A DNA stretch of 64,000 nt from Runella sp. SP2 (GTDB lineage Bacteria; Bacteroidota; Bacteroidia; Cytophagales; Spirosomataceae), in the NCBI RefSeq assembly GCF_003711225.1, contig NZ_CP031030.1, positions 2,666,001 to 2,730,000 on the forward strand. Direction: 5' to 3'. Below, piece by piece: positions 62,498 through 64,000 of this stretch (position 1 is the first letter of the stretch; each line of letters starts with the position of its first letter). The notes under the pieces were generated by a model that made no database searches, was not told the DNA's origin, and saw nothing but the letters and a program-made list of their open reading frames with translations. The position numbers and the translations under genes are program-made.

Positions 62498-63859
62498 ATG
62501 CTTTTGTACACCTTTTTAAAATGTATCCTTAAAGTCGCTCTTAGAATATTTTTTCGACGGTTTCAGGTGGATGGACTTGATAAGTTGCATCGGGCGAAAG
62601 GGCCACTTATTTTGGCCGTAAACCACCCAAACACCTTCATGGATCCGCTCATTATCGCTACGTTGGTGCGGCAACGGGTCGCCTTTATTGCCAATGGCAG
62701 CATCTTCAATCGGTTTACGACCCCCATTTTTAGGTACTTTCATGTCATACCTGTGTATCGAAAAAAGGACACAGCGACCAGCACACTTTCGCCCGCCGAA
62801 CTCAACAAGCGAACTTTTCAGCGCTGTTATGATTATTTAGAAACCAAAGGAACTATTTTGATTTTTCCCGAGGGAACAAGCGAAATTGAGCGACGTTTGA
62901 GAGAGATAAAAACAGGAACGGCCCGCATTGCCCTTGGTGCTGAGGCTGAACACGGGTTTAATTTAGGGGTTCAAATTTTACCCATCGGTCTCAATTATTC
63001 TGACCCAACGCACTTTCGGTCGGAGGTTTTTGTCAACGTAGGAGAGCCCATTCACGTTCGTGATTTTAAGGAAAGTTACCGTCCCGATTCGTTTGAAGCC
63101 GTTGAAACCCTGACCGATTTGATTCAGCAACGACTTACAGAAACCGTCATTATCACCGAAGATGCCGAAGAGGATAGCTTGGTATTGCAGGTAGAAAAAC
63201 TGTACAAAAACCAGCTTTTTGATGAACTTCAACTCAACCAAAAAGTAAAAAAAGACGAATTTGGGCTCATTAAACAGCTGATTACCGCTGTTCGATTTTT
63301 TGAAACACAGCATCCTGACAGGCTAAAATCACTGCAAGTGAGAATGACAAATTATTTAGAATCACTTCAAAAACTTCACCTTTCTGACCGAATTTTCACC
63401 CAAACCAAACGACTGTATAACCACCTGAGCAGCACACTTTTAACGCTTTTACTTGGCCTTCCTTTGTATTTAATTGGCCTCATTACCAACTATATACCCT
63501 ATATTTTACCTTCAAAGATTGCACGCCTGATTTCGTCAGACATTAGCTATCGCGCCCCAATCATGATGACCGTTGGGATTTTACTTTTCCCGATTTTTTA
63601 TAGTTTTGAAGCATTTATTGTCCACTCCCTATTTCAGCAGCGCTGGGTTACCCTCGTTTTTGTCGTATCGCTACCTCTCCTTGGTTATTTTGTGCTTTGG
63701 TATTGGGATCGTCTTACTCGACTTACTCACCTTTGGCAAGCCCTTCGATTGTTTCGACAAAAGCCCAGTTTAATGGAGTCGCTCACGAGTGAACGTGCTA
63801 AAATCTTTAAGGCATTGGAAGAAGCCAAAACACTCTATTTAACTACCATTAAACGCTAA
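62498..63859 (+). CDS. PlsC-like glycerolipid acyltransferase with C-terminal membrane helices
   Basis: A 453-aa membrane protein. The acyltransferase domain (residues about 20-215) has H43 and D49 in VNHPNTFMDP, an HX5D spacing unlike the usual HX4D but seen in the Gpt2/Sct1-type branch, followed by IPVYRKKD and FPEGTSE. The C-terminal half has at least three hydrophobic helices (about 305-330, 350-370, 375-395). It transfers an acyl chain to a glycerol phosphate or lysophospholipid. It follows the SDR by 101 bases; a shared lipid pathway is possible but not shown. Confidence 0.87.
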   Translation: MLLYTFLKCILKVALRIFFRRFQVDGLDKLHRAKGPLILAVNHPNTFMDPLIIATLVRQRVAFIANGSIFNRFTTPIFRYFHVIPVYRKKDTATSTLSPAELNKRTFQRCYDYLETKGTILIFPEGTSEIERRLREIKTGTARIALGAEAEHGFNLGVQILPIGLNYSDPTHFRSEVFVNVGEPIHVRDFKESYRPDSFEAVETLTDLIQQRLTETVIITEDAEEDSLVLQVEKLYKNQLFDELQLNQKVKKDEFGLIKQLITAVRFFETQHPDRLKSLQVRMTNYLESLQKLHLSDRIFTQTKRLYNHLSSTLLTLLLGLPLYLIGLITNYIPYILPSKIARLISSDISYRAPIMMTVGILLFPIFYSFEAFIVHSLFQQRWVTLVFVVSLPLLGYFVLWYWDRLTRLTHLWQALRLFRQKPSLMESLTSERAKIFKALEEAKTLYLTTIKR

Positions 63860-63864
63860 ACCAA

Positions 63865-64000
63865 ATGAAGAGAAGAAATATCCTAAAAAGCGGAATGGCA
63901 CTCCTAAGCGTGTCAAGATTGAAAGTTCCGAACATCGCTTCCGAGCAAAATCGGGGCAGTTTTGCGCTCGATGGAAACGTAGTGCGCTTTTACCACTCAG
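63865..64000 (+). CDS. Start of a twin-arginine signal protein, cut by window edge
   Basis: Only 45 codons are inside the window: MKRRNILKSGMALLSVSRLK and on to NVVRFYHS. The KRRNILKSG opening with a short hydrophobic stretch is a Tat-type export signal, suggesting a folded periplasmic protein. It begins five bases after the acyltransferase stop, so it is likely in the same operon. The function cannot be told from this fragment. Confidence 0.7.
   Translation, partial: MKRRNILKSGMALLSVSRLKVPNIASEQNRGSFALDGNVVRFYHS

Overview
The window looks like chromosome from a free-living Bacteroidota bacterium of the Cytophagales type (Runella/Spirosomataceae-like; genus not certain). The evidence is three complete ECF sigma - FecR anti-sigma - SusC - SusD clusters, a type IX secretion (T9SS) C-terminal sorting domain, DUF4369 thioredoxin-like proteins, and promoters of the Bacteroidota form (TAnnTTTG at -7). 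I found no tRNA, rRNA, CRISPR array, phage or plasmid backbone genes.

Layout. 1-3.0 kb: tandem paralogous DUF4369/thioredoxin-like proteins separated by a palindromic repeat. 3.1-6.0 kb: hisS (reverse), a 49-aa basic protein, a small membrane protein and a methyltransferase. 6.3-9.2 kb: a T9SS cargo protein and a glycine-rich RRM protein. 9.2-14.1 kb: a candidate small RNA, murA, then a DUF1080 protein and an MFS transporter as a likely operon. 14.2-21.0 kb (reverse): TonB cluster A (sigma, FecR, SusC, SusD). 21.3-24.9 kb: a SWIM/SNF2 helicase. 25.0-27.0 kb: a Doc-like toxin-antitoxin pair, and an insertion sequence with a frameshifted transposase. 27.0-31.7 kb: leuS (reverse), diverging from kdsB and corA. 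32.0-43.5 kb: TonB cluster B, followed by GH28, CE8 and GH43 enzymes, making a pectin-type polysaccharide utilization locus. 43.7-45.5 kb: a HAD phosphatase and a cyclophilin-FKBP fusion. 45.6-49.0 kb (reverse): a two-component system, an SPFH lipoprotein and a TerB-like protein. 49.1-51.6 kb: a PIG-L deacetylase. 51.7-58.7 kb: TonB cluster C. 58.7-64 kb: a hypothetical protein, an S41 peptidase lipoprotein, TetR, an SDR, an acyltransferase, and the start of a twin-arginine protein cut by the window edge.

Working together. In each TonB cluster the SusC carries an N-terminal STN domain, so each reads as a trans-envelope signalling unit: substrate at SusC/D is signalled to FecR, which frees the ECF sigma factor to raise transcription of its own transporter. 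Only cluster B has linked carbohydrate enzymes; polygalacturonase, pectin methylesterase and GH43 together point to pectin.

The most unusual content is a set of palindromic repeats. One C/G-rich palindrome of about 60 bp lies inside the coding sequences of both leuS and kdsB without breaking the reading frame, and it is read in a different frame in each gene. It resembles in kind the protein-coding palindromic elements known from Rickettsia. Other families are a CCCGAAAGTTT palindrome (three copies, one split by the insertion sequence), a GAACCATATAAGAC hairpin at two gene ends (one supplying a stop codon), and a 70-bp tandem repeat inside the pectin locus.
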